DNA of 64,000 bases from Pedobacter sandarakinus (GTDB taxonomy: Bacteria; Bacteroidota; Bacteroidia; Sphingobacteriales; Sphingobacteriaceae), in assembly GCF_026240095.1 (NCBI RefSeq), contig NZ_JAPIVG010000003.1:434001-498000 (forward strand), written 5' to 3'. The first letter of the stretch is position 1. Each line of letters opens with the position of its first letter. Position numbers and translations under genes: made by a program. The notes below the pieces were generated by a model. The model had not been told where the DNA came from. It saw only the letters and a program-made list of their open reading frames with translations, and made no database searches. Below are positions 62,649 through 64,000 of this stretch, one piece after another.

Positions 62649-64000
62649 ATGAGAAAAGCTTTCGTAGCAATTGCTGCTTTTTTAATTGCCCTCACCATTA
62701 TGCTCGGGCTGTATCATCCATTCTTGTGGTGGACTTTTCTCTTCACAGGGCCATTTGTGATTCTGGGCATTTACGATCTTTATCAACCCAAGCATAGTAT
62801 TGTGAGAAATTATCCCGTTTTCGGCAGACTGCGGTATTTTATGGAAGAGCTCAGGCCAAAAGTTTATCAATATTTTGTAGAGAGTGACACCAATGGTACC
62901 CCTTACAATCGTTTAAACCGCTCTTTAATTTACCAAAGGGCAAAAAAAGATAATGATACTATTCCTTTTGGAACTCAATTGAACGTTTATGAAAATGGAT
63001 ATGAATGGTTAAGCCATAGTATCGCCGCAATTTCACACCACGAGCTCAATGCAGACCCAAGGGTATTAGTTGGAGGCCCTGATTGTAAAAAACCATATTC
63101 AGCAAGCATTTATAATATATCGGCCATGAGTTTTGGTTCCCTTAGTCAGAATGCTATTCTTGCCTTAAATGGTGGTGCAAAGCTGGGAAAATTCGCACAT
63201 AATACTGGTGAAGGGGGAATTAGCGATTATCATCGTCAACCTGATGGCGATTTAATATGGCAAATTGGAACAGGGTATTTTGGTTGTAGAAACAATGATG
63301 GCACATTTAATTACGATGCCTATGCCGAAAGAGCCAAAGCAGATCAGGTTAAAATGATCGAAATTAAATTATCACAGGGTGCAAAACCCGGACACGGAGG
63401 CATGCTACCTGCAAAAAAAGTAACAGCAGAAGTAGCCCGAATCCGTTTGGTGCCCGAAGGAAAAGATGTACTGTCGCCGCCTTCGCACTCGGCATTTACA
63501 ACACCAATAGAATTGTTGGAATTTGTACAAAAACTTAGAGACTTATCTGAGGGGAAACCCGTCGGCTTTAAACTGTGTATCGGCAGGAAAAGTGAGTTTT
63601 ACGCCATTTGCAAGGCCATGATTGAAACCGGTATCTACCCAGATTTTATTACTGTTGATGGTGGTGAGGGTGGTACGGGTGCGGCACCTCAAGAATTTTC
63701 TAATTCTGTTGGGATGCCATTGCGTGAGGGTGTTGCTTTCGTATACGACGTTTTAAATGGTTTCAACCTGAAGCAACACATTAAAATCATTGCGTCCGGC
63801 AAGGTTGCTACAGGATTCGATTTAATTAAGAATATTGCTTTAGGAGCCGATATGTGCAATGCTGCACGCGGAATGATGTTCGCATTGGGTTGCATCCAGG
63901 CTTTGGAGTGTAATAGCAATACCTGCCCTACAGGTGTAGCTACACAGGATCAAAGTTTAATGAAAGGTTTGGTGGTAGAAGACAAAAAAGTGAGGGTTAA
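62649..64000 (+). CDS. FMN-binding glutamate synthase family protein (3' end beyond window)
   Basis: Open at the window end; about 450 residues are visible without a stop. Two N-terminal membrane helices (MRKAFVAIAAFLIALTIM and LWWTFLFTGPFVILGIY) precede a GltB-like TIM barrel. NISAMSFGSLSQNAILALNGGAKL and TGEGGISDYH bind FMN. KPGHGGMLPAKKV, VDGGEGGTGAAP and the iron-sulphur CNSNTCPTG segment are also clear. The glutamine amidotransferase domain of true GltB is absent. Such membrane-anchored homologs are common in Bacteroidota and their substrate is unsettled. Confidence 0.9.
   Translation, partial: MRKAFVAIAAFLIALTIMLGLYHPFLWWTFLFTGPFVILGIYDLYQPKHSIVRNYPVFGRLRYFMEELRPKVYQYFVESDTNGTPYNRLNRSLIYQRAKKDNDTIPFGTQLNVYENGYEWLSHSIAAISHHELNADPRVLVGGPDCKKPYSASIYNISAMSFGSLSQNAILALNGGAKLGKFAHNTGEGGISDYHRQPDGDLIWQIGTGYFGCRNNDGTFNYDAYAERAKADQVKMIEIKLSQGAKPGHGGMLPAKKVTAEVARIRLVPEGKDVLSPPSHSAFTTPIELLEFVQKLRDLSEGKPVGFKLCIGRKSEFYAICKAMIETGIYPDFITVDGGEGGTGAAPQEFSNSVGMPLREGVAFVYDVLNGFNLKQHIKIIASGKVATGFDLIKNIALGADMCNAARGMMFALGCIQALECNSNTCPTGVATQDQSLMKGLVVEDKKVRV

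Overview
The window reads as chromosome of a Bacteroidota member, most likely Sphingobacteriaceae (Pedobacter-like). Evidence: T9SS type B C-terminal sorting domains with paired PorP/SprF genes, a DAHP synthase fused to chorismate mutase, many promoters of the Bacteroidota form TTTG-N19-TAnnTTTG, near absence of Shine-Dalgarno sites, and a KirBac channel, GIN-domain and LytS/LytTR repertoire. Genus is an inference from gene content, not from a database match.

Layout. 0-4 kb: minus-strand aromatic operon pheA - DAHP synthase/chorismate mutase - aroA, preceded by a Phe/Tyr leader peptide and attenuator. 4-6.4 kb: S4 protein - aroB - sterol-desaturase-like operon. 6.4-12.4 kb: proline dehydrogenase, HAD phosphatase, two cold-shock-domain proteins, a 30-aa membrane peptide, an AraC regulator and a short Hsp70-like ATPase. 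12.4-20.2 kb: a stretch between tRNA-Lys and a CAU tRNA. It holds two plus-strand terminators with no gene in front (candidate sRNAs), a umuD-umuC-33 aa-SRAP SOS module whose UmuD lacks both catalytic residues, and accessory genes including an HrgA-like HARE-HTH/PD-(D/E)xK protein and a NERD protein. 20.5-28.4 kb: a coupled operon of HD/Pycsar-effector-like membrane protein, polyphosphate kinase, SdiA-regulated-type lipoprotein, and a phosphoesterase/kinase-like/outer-membrane-barrel protein.

28.5-37.9 kb: a GAF-type protein, LTA-synthase-like sulfatase, GIN-domain protein, lone receiver domain, AarF/TetR pair, HD hydrolase and a short TatA. 38.3-42.9 kb: a PKD-rich T9SS type B cargo with its PorP. 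42.9-49.6 kb: rpoN, mscL, ChaN, a LiaF-like/histidine kinase/LytTR regulator trio and a KirBac channel. 49.6-53.7 kb: trpD-trpF-trpB-trpA behind a second attenuator with a Trp-Trp-Trp leader peptide; trpE, trpG and trpC are not in the window. 53.7-64 kb: nhaA, a second PorP/T9SS cargo pair (a 1914-aa lamin-tail/nuclease protein), a Sua5/YrdC protein and a partial FMN-binding glutamate-synthase-family gene.

The strongest regulatory signals are the two translation-coupled attenuators, which place both arms of aromatic amino-acid synthesis under ribosome-sensing control. The most unusual protein-level observations are the predicted non-cleavable UmuD, the HD-Pycsar-effector fusion coupled to ppk1, and the phosphoesterase/kinase-like/barrel fusion.
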